DNA of 39,544 nucleotides from positions 1-39,544 of the forward strand of contig NTJT01000008.1 of the NCBI GenBank assembly GCA_002457605.1, written 5' to 3'. This stretch comes from Marine Group II euryarchaeote MED-G34. Lineage in GTDB: Archaea; Thermoplasmatota; Poseidoniia; Poseidoniales; Thalassarchaeaceae. Below the pieces are notes generated by a model that had not been told where the DNA came from, ran no database searches, and saw only the letters and a list, made by a program, of their open reading frames with translations. A program made the position numbers and the translations under genes. This document shows, piece after piece, positions 31,559 through 39,544 of the stretch (positions within the stretch are counted from its first letter, which is position 1; each line of letters starts with the position of its first letter).

Positions 31559-34219
31559 ATGCCCCCATCCGAACCGCGCCAACGCCTGCCGGACAACGAT
31601 CCGGAGGAGACCGACGAGTGGATGGAGTCTCTACGATCGGTAGTATCCTCCCAGGGCGTCGAAAGAGCACGCATCCTACTACACGAACTAATGGCTGAGG
31701 CGAACGCCTTGTCCATCCCAATACGACCGTCTTCGCAGACGCCTTATGTCAATTCAATATCGCTTGAGCAGCAGCCGCCATATCCGGGCGACCTCGCAAT
31801 CGAGTCTTCTATCCAAAACGCAATCCTTTGGAACGCGGCGGTGACGGTTTCCGACGCCAATCGCCGACTCGATGGAATCGGTGGACACATCTCCACCTAC
31901 GCATCAAGCTCGATGCTCTATGAGGTCGGCTTCAACCATGTATTCAGGGGCAAGCAGCACAATGGTATCGGCGATGCCATCTATGTCCAAGGTCACGCCA
32001 GTCCGGGAATCTACGCCAGAGCATTTCTCGAGGGTAGGTTGAGCGAGGAGCAGTTGCGCAACTTCAGACAGGAGGCCTACGGAGTCGGATTGTCGTCATA
32101 CCCTCACCCCAGATTGATGCCAGATTTTTGGGAGTATCCAACCGTCTCAATGGGTCTTGGCCCGCTCGGCGCAGTCATGCACGCCAGATTCTGGAAGTAC
32201 CTACATCAGCGTGGACTCGCAGACACTTCAGAGAGCCGGGTTTTTGCTTTTCTCGGAGATGGCGAAATGGATGAGCCCGAATCGGTTGCCTCTATTGCCG
32301 TTGCAGGCCGAGAGCAACTTGACAACCTCATTGTTGTGGTGAACTGCAACCTACAGCGACTTGACGGCCCTGTTAGGGGTAACGCGAAGATTATCCAGGA
32401 GCTTGAGGGCCTCTATCGTGGTGCCGGATGGACCGTCATCAAGGTGCTGTGGGGCTCCAGTTGGGACCGCGTGCTACAGGGAGATCAGAATGGTGAGTTG
32501 TTGACTAGGTTTGAGGGGATTACAGATGGCGACTGGCAGCGGATGAGTACACTTGCTTCTGCCGAGTTCCGCGCTGAGCTGTTTTCGGGCACCCCGGGTC
32601 TTGAGGCACTGGGTGCTTCACTGTCTGACAAAGACATCGAGGGACTTACTCGTGGCGGGCACGATCCACTCAAGGTCTATGCTGCCTATGAGGCGGCTCT
32701 GGCAGCCGATGGCCCGGCAGTGATTCTCGCTCACACAGTGAAGGGCTGGGGAATCGACTCCTTCGAGGGAAGGAACACGACTCACCAGAAGAAGAAACTG
32801 GAACTCGATGACCTGATTGCTTACAGGGACGCGCTCAAACTAACGATAGCGAACTCGAATCTTGAGAACAGCCCATTCTACAGCCTCGACGACGAGTCCG
32901 ATGAGGCGGAATACCTGATGCAGCGGAGGGCCGCATTGGGTGGCTCACTCCCGTCTCGGAATCCAGCCGAGATTAACCTCGATCTTCCTGGTCAGGATGC
33001 TTACGCCGCCTTTGACGAAGGCACCCCGGAGGGCCAAGAGGTTTCTACCACCATGGCGTTCGTCAGGCTACTTCGCAACCTGATGAAGTCAGACATAGGA
33101 GAGAGAATAGTACCAATCATACCGGATGAAGGCAGAACCTTCGGGATGGACCCACTATTCAGCGAGTTCGGAATCTTTGCATCGCAAGGGCAAAAGTACA
33201 CCCCGGTAGATCACACGATGCTGCTGAATTACAGAGAGTCCGAGTCTGGACAAGTCCTTCAGGAGGGGATTTCAGAGGCTGGAGCCATCGCATCATGGAT
33301 TGCTAGCGCCACCTCTTACTCCCATGCCAACTCGCCAACACTTCCGTTCTACACCTTCTACTCGATGTTCGGCTTCCAGCGTGTCGGTGACCAGATCTGG
33401 AGCGCTGCCGATGCGAGAGCTCGCGGATTCTTGATGGGAGCGACTGCTGGACGCACCACACTCAACGGTGAGGGCCTGCAGCATCAAGACGGGCACAGTC
33501 TACAGATGGCCTCGGCGGTGCCGTACTGCAGGGCATGGGACCCGGCCTACGCCTACGAGGTCGCAGCCATCATTCGGCATGGCATAGACGAGATGTGGGG
33601 CCAGAACCTTGACGTCTTCCACTATGTAATGCTCTACAATGAGAATCAGCAGCAGATGCCCAAGCCAGAGGGTGCGGACGAAGGCATAGTACGCGGCGCC
33701 TACTTACTCGACAAGGCCAAGGGGAAGGAAGCCAAAATCCGACTTCTTGGCTCAGGACCAATCCTGCAGCACGTCAGGGAAGCTGCAGGTATCCTCAGTT
33801 CCGATTATGGAGTATCTCCAGAGGTCTGGTCGGTCACATCTTACGGCGAGATGCGCCGAGACGGTCTAGCCGCAGAGCGACACGCTCGCTTGCATCCGCA
33901 GGATACTCAAACACCCTACGCCACGCAATGTTTCGGCGATGACACCCCCACTGTCGCATCTTCAGACCACATCGCAGCCATCCCTGAGATGATCCAGCGC
34001 TGGGTCGGAGGCCGCTACGTGGTGCTGGGCACCGATGGCTTCGGCCGCTCTGACACCCGCGAGGCACTACGCTCATTCTTCGAGATAGACACCAACAGCA
34101 TCGTTCTTGCAGCGCTCTCAGCCCTCGAGCATAATGGTGCTATGCCAGCTGGTACCGTTGACGATGCTGCAGCCAAATTAGGTGTCGAGCGTGAGAGATA
34201 CGACAAGACGAGTGAATAG
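31559..34219 (+). CDS. aceE: Pyruvate dehydrogenase E1 component, homodimeric type
   Basis: About 886 residues, close to the size of bacterial AceE. It decarboxylates pyruvate with thiamine diphosphate and acetylates the E2 lipoyl group. Motifs: GIGGHISTYASSSMLYEVGF and FRGKQHNGIGD near residues 105-140, the ThDP/Mg site GDGEMDEPES near residue 235 with NCNLQRLDGPVRGN after it, and the second-domain segments PDEGRTFGMDPLF and GATAGRTTLNGEGLQHQDGH. The start could be GTG 31553 or ATG 31559. AceE is a bacterial type; archaea normally use ferredoxin oxidoreductases, or the two-chain E1 in haloarchaea and Thermoplasma, so ancient transfer is likely. The E2 and E3 genes are not in the window. The stop lies 6 bp from the convergent TPM gene. 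Confidence 0.95.
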   Translation: MPPSEPRQRLPDNDPEETDEWMESLRSVVSSQGVERARILLHELMAEANALSIPIRPSSQTPYVNSISLEQQPPYPGDLAIESSIQNAILWNAAVTVSDANRRLDGIGGHISTYASSSMLYEVGFNHVFRGKQHNGIGDAIYVQGHASPGIYARAFLEGRLSEEQLRNFRQEAYGVGLSSYPHPRLMPDFWEYPTVSMGLGPLGAVMHARFWKYLHQRGLADTSESRVFAFLGDGEMDEPESVASIAVAGREQLDNLIVVVNCNLQRLDGPVRGNAKIIQELEGLYRGAGWTVIKVLWGSSWDRVLQGDQNGELLTRFEGITDGDWQRMSTLASAEFRAELFSGTPGLEALGASLSDKDIEGLTRGGHDPLKVYAAYEAALAADGPAVILAHTVKGWGIDSFEGRNTTHQKKKLELDDLIAYRDALKLTIANSNLENSPFYSLDDESDEAEYLMQRRAALGGSLPSRNPAEINLDLPGQDAYAAFDEGTPEGQEVSTTMAFVRLLRNLMKSDIGERIVPIIPDEGRTFGMDPLFSEFGIFASQGQKYTPVDHTMLLNYRESESGQVLQEGISEAGAIASWIASATSYSHANSPTLPFYTFYSMFGFQRVGDQIWSAADARARGFLMGATAGRTTLNGEGLQHQDGHSLQMASAVPYCRAWDPAYAYEVAAIIRHGIDEMWGQNLDVFHYVMLYNENQQQMPKPEGADEGIVRGAYLLDKAKGKEAKIRLLGSGPILQHVREAAGILSSDYGVSPEVWSVTSYGEMRRDGLAAERHARLHPQDTQTPYATQCFGDDTPTVASSDHIAAIPEMIQRWVGGRYVVLGTDGFGRSDTREALRSFFEIDTNSIVLAALSALEHNGAMPAGTVDDAAAKLGVERERYDKTSE

Positions 34220-34225
34220 GTCTCC

Positions 34226-35662
34226 TCAGAATCCGCCGCCGCCGCCACCGCCACCGCCGCCGCCACCGCCGCCGAAGCCGCCGCCGCCACCGCCGCTGCT
34301 AGAACTGGCAGCCGCCGCCGCTCGTTCTGCACTAGTGGATCCTGCAGTATCTCTGAAACTTACACTACTGCCGGCGTAACTCCAGTGATAGTGCGAATGG
34401 TCGTGGCTGTAATCCCCTGAACCCCAGTCCTCAGTGTCCATTGAGAAGAAATCCATCCCATCAACAAGCTGCATTTGCTCTCCTAGATCCTTTTCGACCT
34501 TCGCCATCACTCCACCTCTATTGACGATAGATGAGCCGATTACAAGCACGAGGGGCAAACCGAAACAACACCCAAAGAAACCGAGTCCGGGTTCGGACGA
34601 ACCCCAGACAGTGTTTCCCACAACCGTAATTATTCCGAAAATATTGTAATTCCAGTTATAGTAAAGAGAGATACCAAGGGAATACAGAATTAGGAAAGTA
34701 ATTACAGAAATTATGAACCCTAGGCTGTATACTCCCCCAGCGGATTCCGCAAAGTCTTCCTCAAGTTGTTCCGCGTTTCTGATGTTCTTCATCTCGGCTT
34801 CGTACTTCTCCAGGCTCATTTCGAAATCACTACCGCCTAGGATTTTGTCTAGCTTCCTGAAGGTCTTGACCATCGGGTCACCCATCTCGTCCCCGATCAC
34901 CCCATTCCATTTATTGAGCCGCTCAACCTGCTTCTCAGTCAATCCATCCTCCTTGGAAACGACGATGTTCGAGATGATGGCGCGATTAATCGCGGCGATG
35001 TCTAGAAAAGCACTTGGCGCAGCATCTTCCCACGCCTTCAAGTTAGGTGTGTGAGCTCGCTTAGCTCGGAAAGTAAACACACCCAATACCAAAACCAAGA
35101 GAATTGGTAATGCACCCATCCACATCCATGAATTCCAGTTGAAACCCTCTCCTTTCAGCACCGGCTCCATCCCGTTGACTGCTGCAAGCAACCCCTCGTA
35201 CCAGAGGTCGTCTCCAAGCAGGGGCTTGACGTCGTTGTCGAACACGGACTGAACGTAAGCATCCCTATTCTCTCCGGCATAGCCGCCTCCTAGTTCCGTC
35301 CAGAAACGCCGATCACCTTCAGACATGAACACCAGGATGGCTTTGTCTTGACCCGCATCGTCCATTATTCCATATTCATCGAATGCGAAATTAGCATATT
35401 CTTCTTCACCCCAACCATATGCCCCTTGGCCCCCGAATGATTCTATGGTCAGAACTACAATCGGTCTGCCGGTCTCGAGATACAGGTCGTTACAGACCAT
35501 ATTCAACCAGTCGAACTCAGAGGGAGAAAGGACGTTAGCCGCGTCAATGACCCAGACACCGTCCTCAGCGGGTGCTGGTGGAACTGTGGCAGCCGCTTGG
35601 ACCGATAGAGGAGAGAACAGAACTACTATGATGACGGCAAGTACAACACCACGGGATTTCAT
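34226..35662 (-). CDS. TPM-domain membrane protein with poly-glycine tail
   Basis: 478 residues. A signal peptide is clear (core VVLAVIIVVLFSPLSVQAAA). Residues about 35-165 are a TPM domain (DUF477/YgcG-like): VIDAANVLSPSEFDWLN, IVVLTIESFGG, KAILVFMSEGDRRFWTELGGGY. A transmembrane helix follows (ALPILLVLVLGVFTF), a charged cytoplasmic part, and two further helices (LGFIISVITFLILYSLGISL and FFGCCFGLPLVLVIGSSI). A His-rich YSHDHSHYHW stretch and a Ser/Ala run then lead into about 20 glycines broken only by Phe. TPM proteins have been linked to photosystem repair in plants and to unassigned envelope roles in bacteria. The Gly-rich end is typical of YgcG-like members. Confidence 0.85.
   Translation of the reverse strand: MKSRGVVLAVIIVVLFSPLSVQAAATVPPAPAEDGVWVIDAANVLSPSEFDWLNMVCNDLYLETGRPIVVLTIESFGGQGAYGWGEEEYANFAFDEYGIMDDAGQDKAILVFMSEGDRRFWTELGGGYAGENRDAYVQSVFDNDVKPLLGDDLWYEGLLAAVNGMEPVLKGEGFNWNSWMWMGALPILLVLVLGVFTFRAKRAHTPNLKAWEDAAPSAFLDIAAINRAIISNIVVSKEDGLTEKQVERLNKWNGVIGDEMGDPMVKTFRKLDKILGGSDFEMSLEKYEAEMKNIRNAEQLEEDFAESAGGVYSLGFIISVITFLILYSLGISLYYNWNYNIFGIITVVGNTVWGSSEPGLGFFGCCFGLPLVLVIGSSIVNRGGVMAKVEKDLGEQMQLVDGMDFFSMDTEDWGSGDYSHDHSHYHWSYAGSSVSFRDTAGSTSAERAAAAASSSSGGGGGGFGGGGGGGGGGGGGGF
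34232..34298. repeat. GC-rich trinucleotide tract coding poly-glycine
   Basis: Repeated CCG/CCA/GCC-type triplets on the plus strand encode the C-terminal glycine run of the TPM protein on the minus strand. The triplet regularity makes it prone to slippage and assembly error. Confidence 0.85.
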
Positions 35663-35687
35663 GTCCGAGGATTAGATGTTCGACTAA

Positions 35688-36428
35688 TCAATCCTCTCCC
35701 GGCATCGTGATATGCGCTAAGAAATAGTTGTGCTGCAAAACATCACCCAGACTAATCCAATCCGGAACCTCGCCTCGGAAGTTATCGTATCTGTGTCCGG
35801 GAATCAACCTCCACTCAGCAGGCAGCTCACTGAGAATCTCCTTTGCTCTGATTAGGCTCCTCTGCTGGGCCTGCGGGTTTCCTCCAGGCAAATCGACCCT
35901 GCCAGCACTCCTGACGAAAAGCAAGTCTCCAGCGTGGTAGACCCCGTGTCCGTGGATGGTGACATGGCCCGGCGCGTGGCCGGGTGAGTGAGTCATGACC
36001 AGACTTATCGAGCCGGCAGACCACTCAACTGAATCTCCCGGTTCGCAGTCCCAAGTATTGGTGAAGTCGACCTTCTTGAAAACGACATTACCGAGCAAGC
36101 TGGGAACTCTCGCTTCTTCGTGACCCCAGACCTCCAGATCGGGGAATCTCTTCATCATCCCCGGATAGCCGGCGGTGTGGTCTCTGTGGGTGTGCGTGTA
36201 GAGTAGGTGCGTGGGCTTCAGACCCTCCTTCTCTAGAGCATCAGTCCAACGTCGGGCATCGTAAGGGTCGATTATCGCGACTACTCCGTTCTCCCTGTCG
36301 ATGAATGCCGTGTTCATGTTCATCAGGGTACCCATCTGGGTGACCCAGACCTCTACCCCATCATCCCAGACCGATACATCGAACTCCCCGTCCCCAAGCA
36401 TTGTTGCCCGCACTCTGACCCACCGCAT
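35688..36428 (-). CDS. Metallo-beta-lactamase fold hydrolase, glyoxalase II-like
   Basis: 246 residues. The zinc site follows the MBL pattern THTHRDHTAG near residues 77-86, then HSPGHAPGHV near 148, AGDLLF near 167 and a final PGHRYDN near 210. The short length and the SPGHAPGHV motif place it with hydroxyacylglutathione-hydrolase-like thioester or sulfur-cleaving enzymes; the exact substrate is unknown. A low-molecular-weight thiol ester would be in keeping with the glutaredoxin elsewhere in the window, but that is only a guess. ATG at 36428; an ATG at 36401 is a possible alternative. It ends 25 bp upstream of the TPM gene start on the same strand, so that is not its transcript partner order: this gene is transcribed first, then TPM. 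Confidence 0.85.
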   Translation of the reverse strand: MRWVRVRATMLGDGEFDVSVWDDGVEVWVTQMGTLMNMNTAFIDRENGVVAIIDPYDARRWTDALEKEGLKPTHLLYTHTHRDHTAGYPGMMKRFPDLEVWGHEEARVPSLLGNVVFKKVDFTNTWDCEPGDSVEWSAGSISLVMTHSPGHAPGHVTIHGHGVYHAGDLLFVRSAGRVDLPGGNPQAQQRSLIRAKEILSELPAEWRLIPGHRYDNFRGEVPDWISLGDVLQHNYFLAHITMPGED

Positions 36429-36554
36429 AGGTGTGGCGGCAGCGCTGTCTCGGGGCAGGCTTCAAAGCGTGGCCTCCGAGTCGCGGGGCGTGGCACGAAA
36501 GCCTGCTTCCAACACCCTGCTAGGCGGGCTCGCGCCCGGTCTACTGCTTCTGCA

Positions 36555-36591
36555 GGGAGTCTAATGACTCCCTCCGAAGCCCGTTGGGAGT
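36555..36591 (+). promoter_or_regulatory. leuS leader with mutually exclusive hairpins over the ribosome-binding site
   Basis: The leader reads GGGAGTC-TAAT-GACTCCC (36555-36572), a perfect 7-bp hairpin. The same ACTCCC (36567-36572) is also complementary to GGGAGT at 36586-36591, the ribosome-binding site 7 bp before the leuS ATG. One pairing frees the site, the other hides it. This is the geometry of a translational switch. Function is inferred from the sequence only. Confidence 0.5.
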
Positions 36592-36597
36592 GAAGAA

Positions 36598-39453
36598 ATG
36601 GCATACGACGCTCAAGAAGTAGAGACCCGTTGGCAGAAGGCGTGGGCAGAAGCGGGAGCCTTCGAAGCCGAAGTCGACCACTCGAAGCCGAAGTTCTACT
36701 GCCTCGAGATGTTCCCCTATCCTTCCGGCAGCATGCACATGGGGCACGTGCGTAATTACTCAATTGGCGACGCCATGGCCCGCTTCCACCGACTAATGGG
36801 TAGCAATGTGCTCTATCCAATGGGTTACGACTCGTTTGGGATGCCCGCCGAGAATGCTGCCAAGAAGGAAGGTGGACATCCGCACACCGTAACACACCGC
36901 AACATCGCTAGCATCCGCGCCGACCAGGAGCGGATGGGATATTCATACGACTGGCGACGCTTCCTTGCGACCTCTGATGTCGACTACTACCACTGGAACC
37001 AGGAGATGTTCCTGATGCTGAATGAACGTGGGTTGGTTGAGCGTAGGATGGCACCGGTTAATTGGTGCGTGGACTGCGATACCGTGCTGGCCAACGAGCA
37101 GGTGAAGAACAACCGCTGCTGGCGCTGCGGACTCGAGGTCGTGCAGCGCGATATGGAGCAGTGGTTCGTGCGTATGACAGAGTATTCCGACGAACTACTC
37201 GACGAGATTGACAACATCGCCTTCCCAGAAAACGTCAAGGCGATGCAGCGCAATTGGATAGGACGTTCCCATGGCGCACACATCGACTTCTCTGTGGCTG
37301 GATCCGATGCTGTCATAGGAGCTTTCACCACAAGACCGGATACCATCTTCGGTGTGACTTTCGTCACACTCTCTCCTGAACACCCTCTGTGTGAGGAGTT
37401 GTGCACGGGCTCCGAATGGGAGGCCGACTGGCGCGAGTTGCGCGATGAGTGCTTGCGGATGTCCGAGTTTGAGCGAATCAACATGCTGAAGGAGAAGAAA
37501 GGCGTTTTCCTTGGGCGCCATGCGATTAATCCCCTGAATGGAGAGGAGGTGCCAATTTACGCGGGTAACTTTGTGGTTGCTTCCTACGGTACTGGTGCTG
37601 TCATGGCGGTACCCGGTCATGACCAGCGCGATTACGACTTCGCAGAGAGATACGGTATAGAGATTCGTAGAGTCCTTATCGAGGGCGAGGGTGAAGATCC
37701 AGCAGCACCATTGAGCGCAGCTTTCGAGGGTTACGGTCCTATGGTTAACTCAGGCATAGGCGACTTCGACGGCCTATCTGGTGAAGTTGCCAAGGATGCG
37801 GTCATTTCCGCGCTAGAGGCTGCCAAAGCCGGTCACGGGACTGTCGAGTACAGACTGAAGGACTGGCTGCTCAGCCGCCAGCGCTTCTGGGGGACGCCAA
37901 TTCCTATGATTCACTGCGGGGTCTGTGGCGTCGTCCCCGTTCCATCCTCTGACCTACCTGTCGAACTACCTCTTGACGTCACCTTCAGCGAGGAACAGAG
38001 TGGAAACCCACTGGCAGCCCACGACACCTTCGTCAACACCTCCTGTCCATCCTGCGGAGAGGCTGCCAAGCGCGAGACCGACACTATGGACACCTTCTAT
38101 GACTCATCATGGTACTTCATGCGCTTCTGCGATGCCAACAACAACTCAACCCCATTCTCTCGCGAGACGGTCGATTACTGGATGGATGGAGGTGTTGATC
38201 TCTACATCGGCGGTATCGAGCATGCCGTCATGCACCTACTGTATGCCCGCTTCTTCACTAAAGCTACCCGCGACGCTGGGATGAACAAGGTTGGTGAGCC
38301 GTTCGGCACACTGGTTTGCCAAGGCATGCTCAACGCACCCGCTCCGTTCTGCGCCGACTGCAACGCAGAGTACCATGTCGACAACTTCGACGCCGACTGC
38401 CCAACCTGCGGCAAGCCGCTCGGGACGCGCTCGGTCAAGATGGGCAAGTCACTGGGCAACACGGTTAGTCCTGAGGATATGGTCGGGCGATATGGTGCAG
38501 ACACGGTCCGGTTGTTCATGCTCTTCGGCGCCAACCCAGAGGCGGGCATGGATTGGTCTGACAGCGCTGTCGAAGCCAATCACCGTCAGATGTACTCAAT
38601 CATCGACGCCGTTGATTCCGCCTTGGCTATGGATGACTCTCCCGGACCTATGGACGAGTGGTTGAACGCAAGACTGCGAGCCAATCAGAGAGCTTGGCAC
38701 CAAGCAATGTCAAATGTCAGCCTACGTGAGGGTGTGATGATTAGCCACTTTGAGATACTGGCCGATTGGAATTGGTACCGCCGCCGAGGAGGGTGCGACA
38801 AATCCACCGCTAAGGCATTCCTACAGCAATGGGTCCCTATGCTCGCACCTGCGACACCTCACATCGCCGAGGAGTTCTGGCAGCGCATGAGGGGAGAAGG
38901 ACTTCTTGCGACCCACGTCTTGCTCGAGCCTGGTGACTCCTCAGGGGATGCGCCTATACTGGCTCGCGAGGCGTATCTGCGAAATCTCATCGCCAGCGGG
39001 CGCAATCTGCGTGAGCTCGCCGAGCGTCACATGGAGGGGCCAATCAGTCGCATTGTCATCCAGACAACGGCATCTTGGAAGTCCGATCTTGCGCGCGACG
39101 CGCTACGACTCCAATCGGAGGGATTTGACTTCAAGACTGGAGGCCAAGCGTACGTCCAATCGCTAGAGATATTCGAGAATGAGGCACTAAGAGGCGATAT
39201 TTTCCAGACTTGGATGGCCTTGACAACTGGTAGCAAAAAGAAGCGTGGACGAGTCCATTCGTGGTCAGTCTCTGAGAGGGCACTGATTTCCGATGGCTTC
39301 GATGAGACTGTAGTAATCGAGGCCAACTCCGCCTTCATCGCCGCAGAACTCGGAGTTTCGTCACTCGAGACCTATCCGGCCGGCGAGGGTGATGACGTAG
39401 CTGGAAAGGCCGGCTTGGCGTTCCCGCTGGAGCCAGGCATCGCGTTCCTGTAG
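36598..39453 (+). CDS. leuS: Leucyl-tRNA synthetase, bacterial type
   Basis: 951 residues. It charges tRNA-Leu. The N-terminal catalytic signature is EMFPYPSGSMHMGHVRNYS, with the HIGH motif as HMGH near residue 47. A zinc module WCVDC...CWRC lies at 156-178. The editing domain (CP1) includes TTRPDTIFGVTFV and YGTGAVMAVPGHDQRD. Then come DWLLSRQRFWGTPIP and, near residue 615, KMGKSLGN as the KMSKS motif. Just before it is a second compact zinc ribbon (FCADCN...CPTCG, residues 585-606) in the place of the leucine-specific domain of bacterial enzymes. The overall arrangement is bacterial, not archaeal/eukaryotic. ATG 36598 has GGGAG seven bases upstream. Confidence 0.96.
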   Translation: MAYDAQEVETRWQKAWAEAGAFEAEVDHSKPKFYCLEMFPYPSGSMHMGHVRNYSIGDAMARFHRLMGSNVLYPMGYDSFGMPAENAAKKEGGHPHTVTHRNIASIRADQERMGYSYDWRRFLATSDVDYYHWNQEMFLMLNERGLVERRMAPVNWCVDCDTVLANEQVKNNRCWRCGLEVVQRDMEQWFVRMTEYSDELLDEIDNIAFPENVKAMQRNWIGRSHGAHIDFSVAGSDAVIGAFTTRPDTIFGVTFVTLSPEHPLCEELCTGSEWEADWRELRDECLRMSEFERINMLKEKKGVFLGRHAINPLNGEEVPIYAGNFVVASYGTGAVMAVPGHDQRDYDFAERYGIEIRRVLIEGEGEDPAAPLSAAFEGYGPMVNSGIGDFDGLSGEVAKDAVISALEAAKAGHGTVEYRLKDWLLSRQRFWGTPIPMIHCGVCGVVPVPSSDLPVELPLDVTFSEEQSGNPLAAHDTFVNTSCPSCGEAAKRETDTMDTFYDSSWYFMRFCDANNNSTPFSRETVDYWMDGGVDLYIGGIEHAVMHLLYARFFTKATRDAGMNKVGEPFGTLVCQGMLNAPAPFCADCNAEYHVDNFDADCPTCGKPLGTRSVKMGKSLGNTVSPEDMVGRYGADTVRLFMLFGANPEAGMDWSDSAVEANHRQMYSIIDAVDSALAMDDSPGPMDEWLNARLRANQRAWHQAMSNVSLREGVMISHFEILADWNWYRRRGGCDKSTAKAFLQQWVPMLAPATPHIAEEFWQRMRGEGLLATHVLLEPGDSSGDAPILAREAYLRNLIASGRNLRELAERHMEGPISRIVIQTTASWKSDLARDALRLQSEGFDFKTGGQAYVQSLEIFENEALRGDIFQTWMALTTGSKKKRGRVHSWSVSERALISDGFDETVVIEANSAFIAAELGVSSLETYPAGEGDDVAGKAGLAFPLEPGIAFL

Positions 39454-39461
39454 GTGATACG

Positions 39462-39544
39462 ATGACTCAGTCCACCGTACTCTTCGACGACGCATGTGGC
39501 AAGTGCAGTCGCTGGGCTGCCTTCATCGACAAGCGTAACTCCAG
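39462..39544 (+). CDS. DCC-family thiol-disulfide protein (DUF393), N-terminal fragment
   Basis: Only the first 27 residues are inside the window; the gene is cut at the window end. They read as the DUF393 start: TVLFDDACGKCSRWAAF, where the family has a VLFDGxCxxC motif with a Cys-x2-Cys pair. The ATG lies 8 bp after the leuS stop, so it is probably co-transcribed with leuS. Confidence 0.6.
   Translation, partial: MTQSTVLFDDACGKCSRWAAFIDKRNS

Overview
The window reads as archaeal chromosome, most likely from a marine Group II / Poseidoniales-type member of the Thermoplasmatota. The evidence for Archaea is a PolD large subunit, an archaeal iron-sulfur primase large subunit, an NreA repair protein, DUF373, an MptE-type pterin pyrophosphokinase, a Bat-type HTH regulator and a type II methionine aminopeptidase. 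Mixed in are genes of bacterial type: leucyl-tRNA synthetase, homodimeric pyruvate dehydrogenase E1 (AceE), class II fumarase, BolA and a CGFS glutaredoxin. That mixture, the marine-type surface protein with calcium-binding repeats and the very tight packing all fit a surface-ocean planktonic lineage. The assignment is inferred from gene content; no rRNA or tRNA gene is visible.

Layout. 1-1140 is the C-terminal part of a thrombospondin type-3 repeat surface protein, followed by a Bat-like HTH regulator. 1854-10800 is an information-processing block: NreA with a terminal PCNA-binding motif, a small zinc-ribbon protein, DUF373, PriL, MptE and PolD large subunit. 10936-15374 holds pyrE, a CsaA-like tRNA-binding protein, a multi-zinc-finger membrane protein, a cyclophilin, and a fumarase that carries an N-terminal ribbon-helix-helix domain. 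15375-16309 is a gene-free region of 935 bp, very purine-rich on the minus strand. 16310-19880 is a minus-strand set: beta-propeller, M32 carboxypeptidase, ferritin-like/VIT1 protein. 19918-24266 has a winged-helix STAND ATPase, thioredoxin, and a plus-strand run of ribulose-phosphate epimerase, BolA, CGFS glutaredoxin and an EamA transporter. 24267-29513 is minus-strand: a SAP-domain membrane protein, then the compact run helicase - RDD protein - Sua5/YrdC - methionine aminopeptidase. 29635-39544 has a zinc-ribbon/SAP acidic protein, a GNAT acetyltransferase, AceE, a TPM-domain membrane protein, a metallo-beta-lactamase hydrolase, LeuRS and the start of a DCC-family thiol protein.

Compaction is extreme. 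Of eight tail-to-tail gene pairs, seven end between 4 bp of overlap and 11 bp of spacing. The eighth, fumarase versus beta-propeller, is separated by 935 bp. That gap has an archaeal-type TATA element pointing into it on the minus strand, several hairpins capped by GNRA or UUCG loops only when read on the minus strand, and four copies of a roughly 40-bp repeat. I interpret it as a long structured non-coding RNA of unknown family; this is the most interesting candidate here. Other notable points are the RHH-fumarase fusion, mutually exclusive hairpins over the leuS ribosome-binding site, a perfect palindrome at the aceE start, and a SAP domain fused to a transmembrane protein.
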